Positions 36,366 to 51,056 are shown, counted from the first letter of the stretch. The stretch: DNA of 60,000 bases from Tubulanus polymorphus (GCF_964204645.1 NC_134030.1:9114278-9174277); one strand, 5' to 3'. Notes: generated by a model not told the origin, from the sequence alone. Numbers and translations: made by a program.

Positions 36366-36678
36366 GTTGAATCGTGTTCGATGATCTGACCGGTTGCCGA
36401 TTCTGAAATGAGCGCCAAGTAAAAGTTGCCGTTAGATCAAAGCTCGGTGACTCTTTATCTAAAGCGTACAGGTATAGAAGTGTTAGCTGTGGCACGCGAC
36501 GACGAACCGATGTATCTTCTGTCGGTGAAACTATACGTTACTAAACTGTCGTCTGCTCGAAAGACAATTCGTATCCCGCGTGATGATGTCTCGGGACAAT
36601 GCGCACCTCGTCTTAAAAACAATATCTCTCTCAGCAACCAATACACACGATAAGAAAGTCACCCGTATGCAGTGGTGT

Positions 36679-36686
36679 CTTTATAG
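36679..36686 (-). promoter_or_regulatory. TATA box of the signal-peptide gene
   Basis: CTATAAAG on the minus strand, 314 bp upstream of the ATG. Transcription would start near 36,650; the leader to 36,403 probably contains an intron that ends at CATTTCAG. Confidence 0.55.
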
Positions 36687-36911
36687 CAGCACGCGTAGTC
36701 AGGTACGTAATCGCTGCGTCATAGACGATGCGCGCAAAACACGCGCGCGCAAATACAGCCGATAAACCATCGTGACTTAAAAATACACCTTTCGGATATT
36801 GACTTAAAAACCCACATTTTCCCATCGCATAACCAAGTTAGAAATTCATGTTTTGGGGAAAACATATTCGAATCTATCATGATCTTTAAATGGCTACAAT
36901 GATTTCGTTTA

Positions 36912-37051
36912 CAGTAAACCTCGTCTTACTCCGACAGGGCCAACTCGGAATTTAGACTAACTGGGACAAAAGTTGAATCATTTTCTGACCTAGTTTGAAT
37001 CATTTTGTCCTAGTTAGGTCCTAGTTAGTCCGAATTAGGCGAGATTTACTG
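36912..37051. mobile_element. Tc1/mariner-type MITE, 140 bp
   Basis: Starts CAGTAAACCTCGTCTTACTC and ends with the complement of CAGTAAATCTCGCCTAATTC, flanked on both sides by TA (36,910-36,911 and 37,052-37,053). CAGT ends and a TA target are the hallmark of Tc1/mariner-mobilised elements. No transposase. Confidence 0.8.
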
Positions 37052-37892
37052 TATTATTATTATTATTGTATGTTGCACAGTTTTCTTAAAAGCATTTAAG
37101 AATATTTCTTGCCTGGTTACAAATCCACCCAATTCTACGAAAGATTCCAACTAGTTTTTGCTTTTTGAATTAACATTCCTTTTCATGTGGAACTTATTCT
37201 GTGTACGCTTAAAAAATAAACGAACATAACATTCCGATATAAATCCACAAAAAGCTCATCGTCTAACGTATTTTTGAAGATGCTTTTTCTTTCTTCAAAA
37301 AGAAACATTTCTCATTTGGCATTTTGACAAACGATCAAGACGATTGATGCGAAGAGATCAATGTCGGGCATTGTTTTCTTTAAACTAATATAGTTCAGTT
37401 AACAGGTTCGTTTAGAACGCCCGAAGTGTATAGATATGTTGTCTGTTAAATAAAACGTGACTAAGGGAAAGAAACCGAACGCAAAACGCCCGGTTCATTC
37501 TCGTTTTTGTGCCGCAGCGTCCCGGAATTTACTTGGAAATCCGAGGACCTTCGGCGCAGTTTCTATTCGACGAGATGGAACAGCCTTCGGCTACGTAATA
37601 AATAGACTAATTACAGTAAAAGAGAAGGAAATTCAACCCGCAACGCGAATAAACTTACGAAGGAGATAATATACAGTCATCTTCGATCTCGAGCTTTCAT
37701 ATTGCCTTCCCAGCTACAGACGGGAGCTTTGAATGGGCATATCAAGATTATAAGGCATATTACAAAATCTGTTTACGTGAGAGTTTACTGGATTCACAGC
37801 TAAACATCGAATAATAATAGAGTTTAACTGGAATAGGCGCTGCAACGATCATTTGAATGAAAGCAACGTAGTTTATAATATTCTAGTTAGTC

Positions 37893-39549
<1,657 letters not shown>

Positions 39550-40455
39550 ATGATACGATGCTCGGTTGCGCTTGTTGATTAATGAGATAATTTCCATATC
39601 GTTCACAAATTGAGAAAAGTATAGGCGAGATATTTTCTCCCTGCTTAAACCTACAAATTATTCAATATAATCTGATACCGCTCCGTTGACAAGCAATGAG
39701 GACTTGGTATTTTGATAGATACTGTGGATAACTCTCAGTATTTTACCTGAAATACCCTAATCAATGAGCTTATGCCACATGGCCTTACGCCATATGGTAT
39801 CGCCATGGCCCTTTCTGAAACCAGCTTGGTTTTCGAGTAATAGGCGATTAGCTTCTAGAAATTGAGATAAGCGAAGATTAAGCATAAGGTTTACCCAGAT
39901 AACTAAGGGGGGTAATCCCTCGATAGTTGTCTGGGTCATTTCGATCCCCTTGCCTTTATAAATTGGTATTATGTTCCCTATGGTCGGACCAGCTATCAGG
40001 CATGATACCTATCCAGAACTGCATTAAATAATTCTACTAGAAAGGGCAAAGTAAACTCATGTGAATCTCTTAGAATCTCATTTGTTATTCGGTCAACCCC
40101 AGCAGCTTTATTATGTTTTAATCCTTTAATTGCGTTCAAAACTTTATGTTGCGTAAATGGCTATTTAGGAATTCATCACCAGTCAATCCAGTGAAATCAT
40201 AATTGAGATAATCGATATCAATCCCAGTTTCGTTCTGTTCTTTTTGTTCAGATTGACAAAAGACTTTTGAAATGTGAAACCATTTTCAACAAAAAAGTCT
40301 GTGACTAACAGTTCATCGGTATCATCAAGTTTTGTTTCTGCTAGAATGATTATCTCAAATCTCTTAAGCAATTCTTTAAATTGTGGGATGGGCAATTTAG
40401 ATTTTAACCCACAAACATTTAGAGTCAAAACTGTTACTGATCTGTCCGTGAACAT
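39550..40455 (-). pseudogene. Decayed LINE (non-LTR retrotransposon) fragment: endonuclease plus reverse transcriptase
   Basis: On the minus strand, about 40,455-40,250 reads VLTLNVCGLKSKLP, IIILAETKLDDTDELLV: the start of a LINE apurinic endonuclease. Further on, with frameshifts, come LKHNKAAGVDRITNEILRDS (about 40,130-40,060), GNIIPIYKGKG, DNYRGITPLSYLGK, ENQAGFRKGHG and DTIWRKAMWHKLID (about 39,770). These are motifs of a jockey/CR1-like reverse transcriptase. Most of the region between endonuclease and RT is missing. RKGHG is joined directly to DTIWRK, deleting the stretch that normally carries the first part of the RT core. Weak homology (GISGKILRVIHSIYQNTKSS) continues to about 39,650. 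Stops and frame changes make it inactive. Confidence 0.8.
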
Positions 40456-43320
40456 TGTTGATATGTACGTAGCCCGTATAATGACCCAAGCAATTCATGC
40501 GTAATTAAATGAACGGAAATGTGCCCACGGTGTGACGGTGTCTTCAGTCGAGACCAAAAGCCCATTTCGATCCTATCAAAGCGCACATCTGAGATTAAAT
40601 AAACTCGGGTCTGGGTCGTAGAACATGTTCCGAAATGACCCTCGGTTAAATTGGAGACTTCAAGTATTATGCACTTTTCTTAAATATCTAAACAAATGAA
40701 TGTGAAATGATTTGATGGGTGAATATTGAAATGGACGATTTTTAAAGTTTCCAATCAACTCTCTAAGCATCCGAAAATTGTCCAAATAATAGGCCAAATA
40801 AATATCTATCCGCATCACAGCGATATTATTACGTAGGCACTAATCTCTTTCTCTAAGCTATATCAGTTCTGTACGAATAAATCTGAACCGCGATTTCATA
40901 GCCTCAATGGCCGACATTATTAGACGGATCGATTACGTGATTTTGACTTGAAAAGAAAAAACCACTTGGTTCCGCTATTACCCGATAGCACCGGGGTCTC
41001 CATAACCGCGGGGAAATACACTGACTTCCGGAACAGGTAATGCGGTGCACTTGTACTTACTTAGCTCAAGTGTGTACATCCCAACCGTCGTTTGAAGACA
41101 ACATGCATCCATTTATTAATAGTGCCCCGCCGACTCCGTATGAAGTTCTAGAGCCCTCAAGAGTCGTTTAAGATGTTGCTTTGGTTTACACGGTATTCGC
41201 CTTCGTAACAACTCGAATTTGACGACGTGTCAAATATCGTCGTAGACTGGTTCCGACAACGTAGAAGCCGGAAGTCGTGTGTCCGCGCGCTAGGACACCA
41301 GTCCGCGCTTACTCATAGCTGGTTGAACTAATGGGAAAAATGGTGCCATCTTCAACGGCATCATTCGGTATCAAACCGCACGAGTCTCTCGGCGATATTT
41401 CCACGGCATGAGCGGTCTGGCGGTAGGAGTGATAGTCTAACTTGCCGGTGATACGGCGACCAAAAGGCACTTACGAAAAATACATGAGAGCTCCACGCGT
41501 GGCCTCTTACAGCGGTCTCCACGGTCAAGTGCCACGAGATTTCTTGTTCAGTCGAAACGGAGGCGGATTAATTCACAACCACTTAATATCCGCCGAAGGA
41601 TTTAGATTTACCTGGCTCTCGCGTAAGAGCCACCGATATGTATATACATATATACGTAACCTTACTGGAAAAACAGCGATTATAGCTCGAAGAAATATAC
41701 AAAACGATCTAAGCATGAGATGTAGAACAATTTATTTCAAGGTTTATCTTTGACGGGGGTGGGGTTTTGTCATTTGTCTTATAGGGTAATAGTAACAATG
41801 GAATATAGAAAAAAATCTGCACCGAGCGGGGGACGAAGCCAGTGGCAGGTTATTGTATATTCGTATATATGATATATTTTTATCTGCCAACATTAAGTAT
41901 CGAATAGCGAAAACATTTCAGGGATATCGTCTTCAAAAGACAATATGACGAAGATAGTAGAAAATCCGTTTTTTGAAATAATAGTATAATACATCAAAGG
42001 TAAATGATTGTCCACAGGGGGCTTTTCAATAAACGTATAACGATATTATACGCTGCTTAATTTTCCGTGAACTTTGGAACAGATAACTTAATCTATTTCC
42101 AACCCCAACCATTTGCGACTATGAACGCTTTAGCTGCTCCTCGTCGACCATCACACAGCGCGGTATCAAGCATTCAGCATTTAATCTATACGCAGGATTA
42201 TAATGGGTTGGCTTCGCCGCTGCAGAAAGTAAAGGAACTTATGTGTTAACGATTTCGTTGTTCGTTGTTTATACGAACGAAGAAAGAGTCATATTCTAAT
42301 CCGTTATTTAGCGGTGAAAGAAAAGACCTATGTTTTCTTCTGTAAGCGTGATTTCTCCAGCGATAAACATTCTTAAAAATCCTATTCGAAGAAAGTTAAA
42401 TCTTTTTGGGTTTAGAAAAAAATCAGACGTTCGAGCTAGCATTCCGCATTTTTGAAAGATGCTGGATGAGCATAGATTGCTATAGTGATGGCGCTATACC
42501 CTACCTTATGGAAGTTTTTTTATCGTTTGTCTTGCGGGTAAGAACTGTAATCAGGTCAATCGAGGGTGAATTCATGACTTGACGTGATTCAACTCGTCTT
42601 AAAGATTGATGATAGAAAAGGCAGGCACCTGGGATTGAGAAGAGATGATAAGCTTTGCGATACGTGTAACTGTGTGGAAGATCTGAGCTGTATTTCATCA
42701 TAGCGTGTAGCAAATGTTGGTGAAAATGATATAAATAGAATTTTTGACGATATGAGTAGTAAATCGTAATTGATAAATTTGGGGCAAGTACGTACGTTAA
42801 ATCGTGTTGAATCAAGGTTTGAATGTTATATCTAATTGATGTTTGAAATACGTATATAATATGTATAATATGTATAGTACGGTACTTGTTTCCTGTACTT
42901 TTTTCCTGTAAATATGTCTTCTGCTGATGCTTTGCTCCATTGACAATCATGTCATTTGATTATGATGAATAAAAAAACTTAAACTTAGTGATATAAGATA
43001 TGCTTTAAAAGTGTGGACAATGGCTGCGAAGCGGTAGCGCGTCACGTCAGTGGGGGCGTTGATCTCGACGTCTGTCCTACTTATAATGCGAAAGCCGACA
43101 ATTGGCGAACGCCTCATTACCTATAAAACAACCGCTGTAATGAGGGTGACCGTTAATTAGCCCGGCTGTATTAGGGGATCATGGTTCAACGCTTAACATC
43201 TACTAACGATGTTAATCACGGCACAAAAAATGGCTTCACGCTTATGTGATAAGTCTCCAAAACTGTTAATTCGACCGCCGATCACAGAAATATATCTGCG
43301 TACTTCGATTTCCGATCTCA
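40456..43320. other. No supported gene
   Basis: Contains a 103-codon frame at 41,442-41,753 without recognisable motifs, and a LINE-tail-like AATAAAAAAACTTAAACTTA near 42,968. Otherwise nothing I can assign. Confidence 0.4.
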
Positions 43321-43344
43321 AAATCAAACCCACTGTTTCGCTCG

Positions 43345-43440
43345 CGGCAGGTGTGGTGGGTTCATAAGGGACACCAAATCAAACGAAATCTTCCAATTGA
43401 ATAAACAACTGGGTGAATCCCTATTTCATGATCAAAAACC
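43345..43440. repeat. SINE-like repeat body, copy 1
   Basis: GGCAGGTGTGGTGGGTTCAT, AAGGGACACC, AAATCAAACGAAATC and CTATTTCATGATCA occur in the same order at 51,511-51,606, where a tRNA-like head lies next to them. Confidence 0.5.
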
Positions 43441-44039
43441 AGTATTCGAAAATCAGTATTGAATTTAATGTTAAAGTTTGGAGTATATATGTATATACAT
43501 ATTAGTCCTTGCTCCTATGTTTTTTCGTTCAGGAAGAAAATGGCAAAGAAATAAGTGCCATAGCGTACTCCTTGAACAAAAAAAAGCATTTCTGTCGAGA
43601 GTTGAAAGCACTTAAAGCACAAGGCTCTTTTACATGACCCTCGACGCATCGATGGCCAGTCGACTGATATGAGAGATTCAAATGAGTTGATGAGACAAAA
43701 TTTTACATCTTAGCTTCGCGTGACTCCAGCGATACGACGGGATTTACGCGGCGATTAAGCCATCGGGTAAAGCCTATTATTCGGAGGGCGAATAGTCCAG
43801 GCCTTTGATGTTGAACATGTCGTAAAAGTAATATCCCTATACCGTAGGGGGCAACCGGTCAATACAGCGAAGATGTCGTTTGCAAGAAGTGACTTAATCT
43901 GGTCCTGTCACTGTATAGATCGAATTCCTGCAGGAAGATTATGAACAACATTCCGCGAAAGAAAAGAGTATTTCCAAGAGCAATTCATTCAAAAATATCG
44001 TTGTGCAAATAGAACCAAACTTCAGCGGTAATTCATTAG

Positions 44040-44155
44040 AAACTTATGTTTGTTACGATCGCTGTTACTTTGTATATTGTTCTATTTTCTTCACTCATTG
44101 TCTTAATTGTAGACCTTGAGTTTGTCAAATAAACTGTAAACTGTAAACTTTAAGT
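44040..44155 (+). repeat. LINE 3'-tail-like sequence
   Basis: TGTAGACCTTGAGTTTGTCA is followed by AATAAACTGTAAACTGTAAA. An AATAAA flowing into a short tandem tail is typical of the 3' end of non-LTR elements in invertebrates. No coding part upstream. Confidence 0.45.
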
Positions 44156-45538
44156 GGCTCGACTGGATTCTATTTGGCTGGTAACGACTTAAACGAGTCG
44201 TGAGGTCAAAGGTTTCGGGGAACGGCTTTAGCTTAGTGATATCGAATCGCTTCTTCGGATTTTGGGTGGTTTGTCGAAGCGGCCCACGCTATGGGCCCGC
44301 GGGATCACCCGACATCAGCGTCTACCGGTACCTTTTAGCAGCAAGAAAATCTTATAGATATCGATCGATTTAATTCCTATAGCAAAACAGATAACGATTA
44401 CGTAGATTATTTCGCGTAAAAAGCGACGTTTTTCGCTTCCCAGCCCCGAGGACAACAAGCGTCGATAGGCAAAATCAACCAACACAAATTTGAAACGTCA
44501 GTGTTGTTTCGAAGAGGGCTTTTAGAACACGTGACGTCGTCCTATCCATTAATGATCATAGTTTTTAATGAACTATTCTTTCGGTCGCTTCTTACAGTAA
44601 CGTATAATTCATTTCTTGCGGCGGAATGTGGTGCTAGTTTGTCATTCAATAGCACTTTAGTGAACAAGATAAAAAAAAAGTTTTATAAGGTAACGTAACA
44701 ACGATCGATTTGTTCTAAAAACAGATATGATAGCATTGAGTAAAAAAATGCGTCGAAATCTAGATGTTTTGATGTATATATGAACAGAAGTCATTGAGTA
44801 TGATATATGAGTGTGTCATAATGGAAATAACGTATAAAAATCATGACGCGTCGTTGTGTTGTCATTAAGCTTGATTTTCGCGCAAATTGATCTTAATCGA
44901 AAGTACGCTCACTAAAAATCGGCGATGAATACCATTTTATAATATGGAGTGTACTATTTTCAAAAGTTAAGGAGAAACATACCGCAACAACTAGCAGCAA
45001 TTTTCATTAATTTAAGAAAATTTATGAATCCCTTTGCATCACAGGACCCAAATATCTAAAAGAAGCTAGCAGTTTTCATTAAAAAAAGGCAAACAGCCTC
45101 ATCTAGCTATCGTTGTACATTGCGGATATAATGATATATATGTAGTGTATATATAAAAGGAGTTACTGAAATTGTAAATTGTAAATGTAACTGGAGTAAC
45201 AGTAACTGTTGATATGTTGTATCCTGTGCGCTCCAAAAAAGTTGTATAATTTCAGGTGCAATAGGTTTAAATCTGAATCTTAACCCAACAACTATAAGCC
45301 TATTATTGAGTTCGCACATTCTCAGAAACAGTAATGGCAGAACTATATCGTGATGCAAAGTTCATTTGGTTAACACGAAACCTTGTTTTTCGAGAAAAAA
45401 TTCATTTCCCAGTATTTTTCATTAGAAAGAAAATAGATGTGAAAAGCAAACATGCAGAGTTGGCTTTCAACTCCATCATTGTGTTACATTTTAAAGAGAC
45501 TTCTTACCTCTGAAAATAAATTTGTGTACTTTGCCTTG

Positions 45539-45545
<7 letters not shown>

Positions 45546-45620
<75 letters not shown>
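45546..45620. repeat. (TA)n microsatellite
   Basis: About 37 TA units. Confidence 0.95.
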
Positions 45621-45623
<3 letters not shown>

Positions 45624-46461
45624 GTTGTAATAGCTTTCTTATGACTGAAGAGAATGATCTTGAATCCGTTATTGCGCGGAGGTTACGATAGAATTTCCAT
45701 AATATTATCGTCCATTTATTTGATATAAAGTTTTGACGGTGAACAGATACCGTTTGCAACGAAAAAAAAACGTTTATTCTCCGCGCTGTTCTATATCGGG
45801 GATTCAGAATTTTATTATATGTCAACATGAATTGGATCGATGGGTTTCAATGCATTTAATCAGCGAAACCGGTATCGACTTATCGAAGATCAATGGTCGA
45901 AATCAATGCCGATAATTGAGTGCTCAACTGTGACTCGAAGGGAGATGCATTATGATGAATAACGTAACATGTGTTTTTATTTCCCATTCAGAGTGCATTT
46001 GACAAAAAATACAGTTTCAACCTTGTTGCTTTGTCAGGAAATTCCCTATGGCTGTACAGTGCTTTAAATAGGGAATGGACAGAAGAAACGTAATATTTGA
46101 TCGAATAGGTTATAACAAGGACGAACAAAATTTATACTAATCTAATAAAAAATGTGTTTCATTCTGAGGTTTATTCTGAGATTAATTCTGAGGTTCAAAT
46201 TTGAGCAAGCCCAAGGAAGTATAATATTCGGTTTTTTTCACAATGAAACTTATCCAGGCAATATCAAAAATGTAAAAATCTAACTTTCTTAGCTCAGCGC
46301 ATACATCACGAAATCAACACGAAACATAAAACACAAACGGTGTTTCGCTTGTAACGCGACCATGTGCTTGACTCCTAGACAGGATACATTTTCAGCGAGG
46401 ACATATTTTTGTTGTATGATGCTGAAATAGGGAAGTTTCCAGTTTCCAGGCGCCATTTTGA

Positions 46462-47711
46462 GGCGGTCCCGCGGGTCCCGCATTGTTGGAAAGATTTTCA
46501 CATTTTTAAACTAAAACCTCTAGCGCGATTCATTGTAGTCCATCCCCATTTTGCTTCAAAATTTAATAAGTCATGTATCGTTAAAAAGGTGACAATTTCT
46601 ATTTTCTGATGGTGTTTATTTTATTTTTCTCGGCTGCAACAGTCGGATACAGTTACACTTTAAAAAATATACTTCACTTTAAGGAAGGCGCCTCAAAAAA
46701 ATTGGTTATTGACTGTAACTTTTTCATGTTTTGAGATACAATGTAGAATTTTTCATTGAAGATAGATAGAGTTTTATCTGAGGATTTTGTTGATACTACA
46801 TTGGCAAAAATATCTTCATAGAAACGCGCGTGGCCACCGGTTGAGTCATGCGCAAAGCGCACGCGAGTGGTTGACCGTTAATTTTTCTGCATACGCGTAA
46901 TTACGCTATTTTCATGGCAATTTTCTAAATTCTAAAGATTTTTCGAGGATTAGAATCAGATACTTAGCATTGGGATTGGACCTAGTCAAGATAAAATACA
47001 AAATGTCAAGAGACTTGTCTTATCTGACCTAAAATGTTCAATCGTTGAACGCTAAACATGGGACTGAGCACAGTGCCGATCAGAGAATAGAGGATAACTG
47101 CTAGGTGACACGACTTTATCAATACAAAGATGCAAACTTTCAATAAAAACCAGCGGTCGTTGTTAACTTCAAACATCGTTGCAAATCTAATTACGCTGGG
47201 GAGACACCTAGAACCCTCAATTCCAACATGGAAACAATCAAACGATGATTCTCATCCCAAAAATCTTTAGAATTTAGAAAATTGCCATGAAAATAGCGTA
47301 ATACGCGTATGCAGGAAAATCGACGGTCAACCACTCGCGTGCGCTTTGCGCTTCATTCAACTGGTGGCCACGCGCATTTCTATGAAGACATTTTTACGAA
47401 AGTGGGATCAACAAAACCCTTAGATGAAAAACTCTACATTGTATCTCAAAACATGAAAAAGTTACAGTCAATAACACAAAATTACCAAACTTTTTGAGGC
47501 GCCTTCCTTAAAGTGACGTATATTCTTTAAACTGTATCTGTATCGAGAAAAATAAAATAATCACCATCAGAAAATAGAAATGTTCACCTTTATAACGATA
47601 CAGGACTTAAATTTTTGAAATAAAAGAGGGATGGACTACAATGAATAGCGTTAGAGGTTTTAGTTTAAAAGATGTGAAAATCTGTCTAACCATGCGGGGA
47701 CCTTAGTAGAC
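46462..47711. mobile_element. Large inverted-repeat (foldback) element, arms ~480 and ~450 bp
   Basis: Left arm about 46,462-46,942 and right arm about 47,260-47,711 are diverged inverted complements, with a 317-bp unique centre. Each arm holds a 60-odd-codon frame reading from the centre outwards, sharing STGGHA-FYEDIF and YIVSQNMKKLQSIT (minus 46,862-46,674; plus 47,309-47,497). The blocks GAGGCGCCTTCCTTAAAGTG and its complement mark equivalent points. No recognised protein family, no clear target-site duplication. Confidence 0.75.
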
Positions 47712-47767
47712 CTCATTCATACAGCGTGTGTACATAATTTGTAAATTTGAAATGGATCTTGATTATT

Positions 47768-47945
47768 TCTTAATTTCACGGAAGAACTATGGAAAAAACC
47801 CGGTATTAAATAAAACGGGATATCTGATTGGCTCATAATGACATCATCTAAGCGGCGCGTGTAGCTGCGCACTCGGTTTAGTGCGGCGGGGTTTCGTATC
47901 GTGGCAATCATGATGCCATCAGGTTCGAATCCCTGCTGCGGGAGG
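47768..47945. mobile_element. tRNA-like foldback element, copy 4, right half only
   Basis: Carries GGAAGAACTATGG, AAACGGGATATCTGATTGGC, TGACATCATCTAAGC, GTAGCTGCGCACTCGG and AGGTTCGAATCCCTGC, ending GGGAGGATG. The left half is absent. A 22-bp near-match (TGAAATGGATCTTGATTATTTC and TGAAATGGATTCTGATAATTTC) lies on both sides. Confidence 0.7.
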
Positions 47946-48690
47946 ATGAGTGAGTGTACACGATTTTAACTTGAAATGGATTCTGATAATTTCTGGAGCT
48001 TTCGCTAAGTCACTAATCTTGTTCCCTCTACGTCAATTGTCATTGATTTCGAGACATTCGTGCCAAACCGACGACAGCGACGCGTTTTAAACGCCCAAGT
48101 TCCTTTGATTTTCATCAAACGTCAAATTTACTGCACAACGCTACCCGCTAAATAGCCATAAACAATTAAGGCGCAACTCGTGCGCCCACAATTAATCAGT
48201 TTCGTCTGCCTTCAGTGAGACGCGTGGCTCTTTGAAGCCACGATGCACGCAAATCCCTACAGAGCCTTGCCATCAGCCATTCATCGAACATGCACCTTTA
48301 AATGAGGCGCCGACGGACAAGCAAAATTGATATAAGACAAAGGCGATGAGATTTGAAAATGTCAGATTCGTCGCCCATCAAATAAGTGCACGGGCGCCGT
48401 TTGCATGTATACCTCAGAGGAAAAAATATAAAATTCGGTTAATCTGTTGTATAAACGATAGAGATTTCAGCGTAAACAACGTGTAATAAAATCGTTCGCC
48501 CCAACAGATCACATCGACAAAGCGAAACATCACATCAACTTGTAGGATGTGATCAAGCGTAACCCAACGTTGTACAACATAAAGATAAAAATGTACGTCT
48601 CCCCCAAAATCGAACGTGTTGACTCGGATTACGGGGGAAATGTACTTTGTATACGCTTCGCCTATAAAGTAATGTCGAAGTATTCCCGTC

Positions 48691-49033
48691 AGGGCCAAAT
48701 TCGGTTTTCGTATCTAGTTGACTAGTGGTCGGAACTAATAGCCGAAAAACCGACTAACGGACATCATTCAGTTTCGTTTAGTTCGACTATAGTCGTCTAA
48801 CTCAGATAACCGAAGGTGGCCCAGGTAGTACGTAGTTAGTCGTAGGAACTAATAACCGAACGCACTATATAAATCGGTCGTAACGTATTTTGCAGTGTTG
48901 GCCATCTTGGCCCGAACTACAGTGACTGTACACAATCGCGTGGTCGACCATTTCCGGATCATAGTTCCGACTTACTGACATTCGGTTTCGTTTAGTTCGA
49001 TAGTCAACTAACTCTGATAACCGAAGTTCGCCC
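48691..49033. mobile_element. Foldback element with GGGCNAANTTCGGTT ends
   Basis: The left end GGGCCAAATTCGGTTTTCG is inverted at the right (complement GGGCGAACTTCGGTTATC). Inside, a block CATTCRGTTTCGTTTAGTTC through AGATAACCGAAG occurs twice in direct orientation (about 48,764 and 48,979). Confidence 0.6.
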
Positions 49034-49049
49034 AGTCAGTCGCTTGCCG

Positions 49050-50568
49050 GTTCAAACTGGTTGAAAGATTCTTCGCATGAAGCGGAACCGAAATATCCAA
49101 TAACGTAGGTAATTCGGTTTAAAGAATCAATCTGCAATTTCGATCGCCGATAACACAACTACGTATATTTAGGCTAATTTCCGATTTCAAAATCCCTTAA
49201 ATTTTAAAATAAAAATGTCGAAATATGTTACTATAGCCATCGGAAAATAGGATTCGAACTTAAAACTACATTTTCTATAAAAAAAACCCCAAATTCTTTT
49301 TAATTCGTCAGTAAATTTTGAATTTCATAACTGGAAGCACTTCTCGAGACTCATCAGACGCGCGATTTAATCTCGTCTAAGTGACGTCACAATTACGGGC
49401 GAGATATTTTTCGCGCGTGTTGAATAATTCCTTAAGAGATTAAAAAAAGCCTTAACCGCGCCGCATGAAACGTTGAAGAAATTCTCGGTGAATAACGACG
49501 GGAATTTTATCATTAAGAGAAACAATCGCGACGCACACATAACGTGAACGCTTCTCTCCCCGATGGCATCTCGCGAAAACTCGCTGGGGAAACGGGCGAA
49601 AATACCGCTTTATACAGTTGAATAAGTCTAATCGCGCGTTGCCATTCTCGTGGGATTTCACTCAGAAAGGAACCACGTCGGGGTTTATCTATTCCAAATG
49701 AAATATAGTCTGTGCGATACAAACGCGTCGTCGCTTTTTCGGCGTACGCGTTCGATTTCGATCGGACGGACTAATTACTGCGCGAAACGAACCGAAATCT
49801 ACCGCCGCCACCAACGCAGATACATCCCTGCGCCGTATAATCGAGTTCGTTGCGATTACGCAATATCGCGAGATCGCCGCAGTATATTGTCTTACCGATA
49901 AATTCGATGAACGCCGAATTCGAGCCGATGGCGTCGTTATGCGGCATAAGTAAACCGCGGATTATCTCGTTTAGACGCGAGATTACAAGTGTCAACGTGA
50001 ATTAACGAAATACATCACGCGTAGAGGCCAGATCAGAATGCGGCAATATTTAACCTGTTCCGCTACAGACGCCCATCATCTTTTCTTAGGCGAATCGCTC
50101 CGACATCGGTGAACATTCGTAATTGACGACAATTGAATCTTTTCTGGCGAAAATTGGAGAAGATTGGCGGACGAAAAGAAGCCGACCGATAGCATATTTG
50201 GACAAGCCATCAGTTACTGTGCCTTAGTGTTTAACTGTCCGAATTCCACGTTGCCGAAAGCAATCTTGACATAGCCAACTGGGGGGCCGCAGATATCCAT
50301 AGATACACATGCGTGAAGACATGATCAACCTAGGTTGCATGCATATATACGAGCTATCAAGACGATAGGAAAAAAATCATCGATTCCCGACGAATAATTG
50401 ATAGCAATATCAGTTTACCAATTGCTCTTTTATCTATAAATGGCGATCGAATACATCGTATATAACCGTCATTGTATTGACAGTTCAATATTAAACTCGC
50501 AAACCGATATCGGCTAGAAATGGAAACACGACCTTTACGAGACTGCGTGCACTAAGGCTAAAAAGATG
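49050..50568. other. No supported gene; a locally GC/CpG-richer patch
   Basis: The segment 49,480-50,050 is richer in CG dinucleotides than its surroundings and has overlapping short frames on both strands, none with a recognisable domain or clean splice bounds. It might be regulatory or a missed exon. Confidence 0.35.
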
Positions 50569-51056
50569 GAAATTAAAACGAAATCTACCAACCAAATAAA
50601 TAGCACAGGGTCAATCCCTATTTCAAGATAAACAAAAAGAAAAAAAAAGATAATATTTCAGAAGAATTTTTGCCAGTCCACCCAAAATTGGAAATAATCT
50701 TTCATTTGTATTAGCACCCCCAATGGCATGTACGATTGTAACTTTTTCTCACAACGAGTGTCACTCTATGTTTCTGTGTTTCTTGTTTCACCAACAGAAT
50801 CCCACACTGATAAAACGAGAAACATAAGATCGAGTCCGAAAGATGACTATGAGGTTTATAGTCGAAATTGATAATAGTTCAATAGATTTTAGCCAAAGGA
50901 AACTTTTCGGACTACATCATTCTCGTATTAGTGTGGAAGTCTCTGTACAATGGAAGTGTTGACGTAATTCTATCATGTTTTTTTTTCGATCCTAGAATAG
51001 GGAGGGATTGACGCTGTTATTTATTTGATTGGTAGATTTCGTTCGATTAGTTTTGA
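50569..51056. mobile_element. Foldback element with a nested CTGAAGA-family element
   Basis: Outer arms of about 55 bp: AACGAAATCTACCAACCAAA, AATAAATAGC and GTCAATCCCTATT at the left, with the inverted complement near 51,000-51,056. Between them lies the smaller foldback at 50,796-50,943. Confidence 0.6.
50796..50943. mobile_element. CTGAAGA/CGAAA foldback family, copy 2 (degenerate core)
   Basis: Ends AGAATCCCACACTGATAAAA and the complement of TTCTCGTATTAGTGTGGAA match the family termini. The centre reads GAAAGATGACTATGAGG, then TATAGTCGAAA. Confidence 0.6.
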
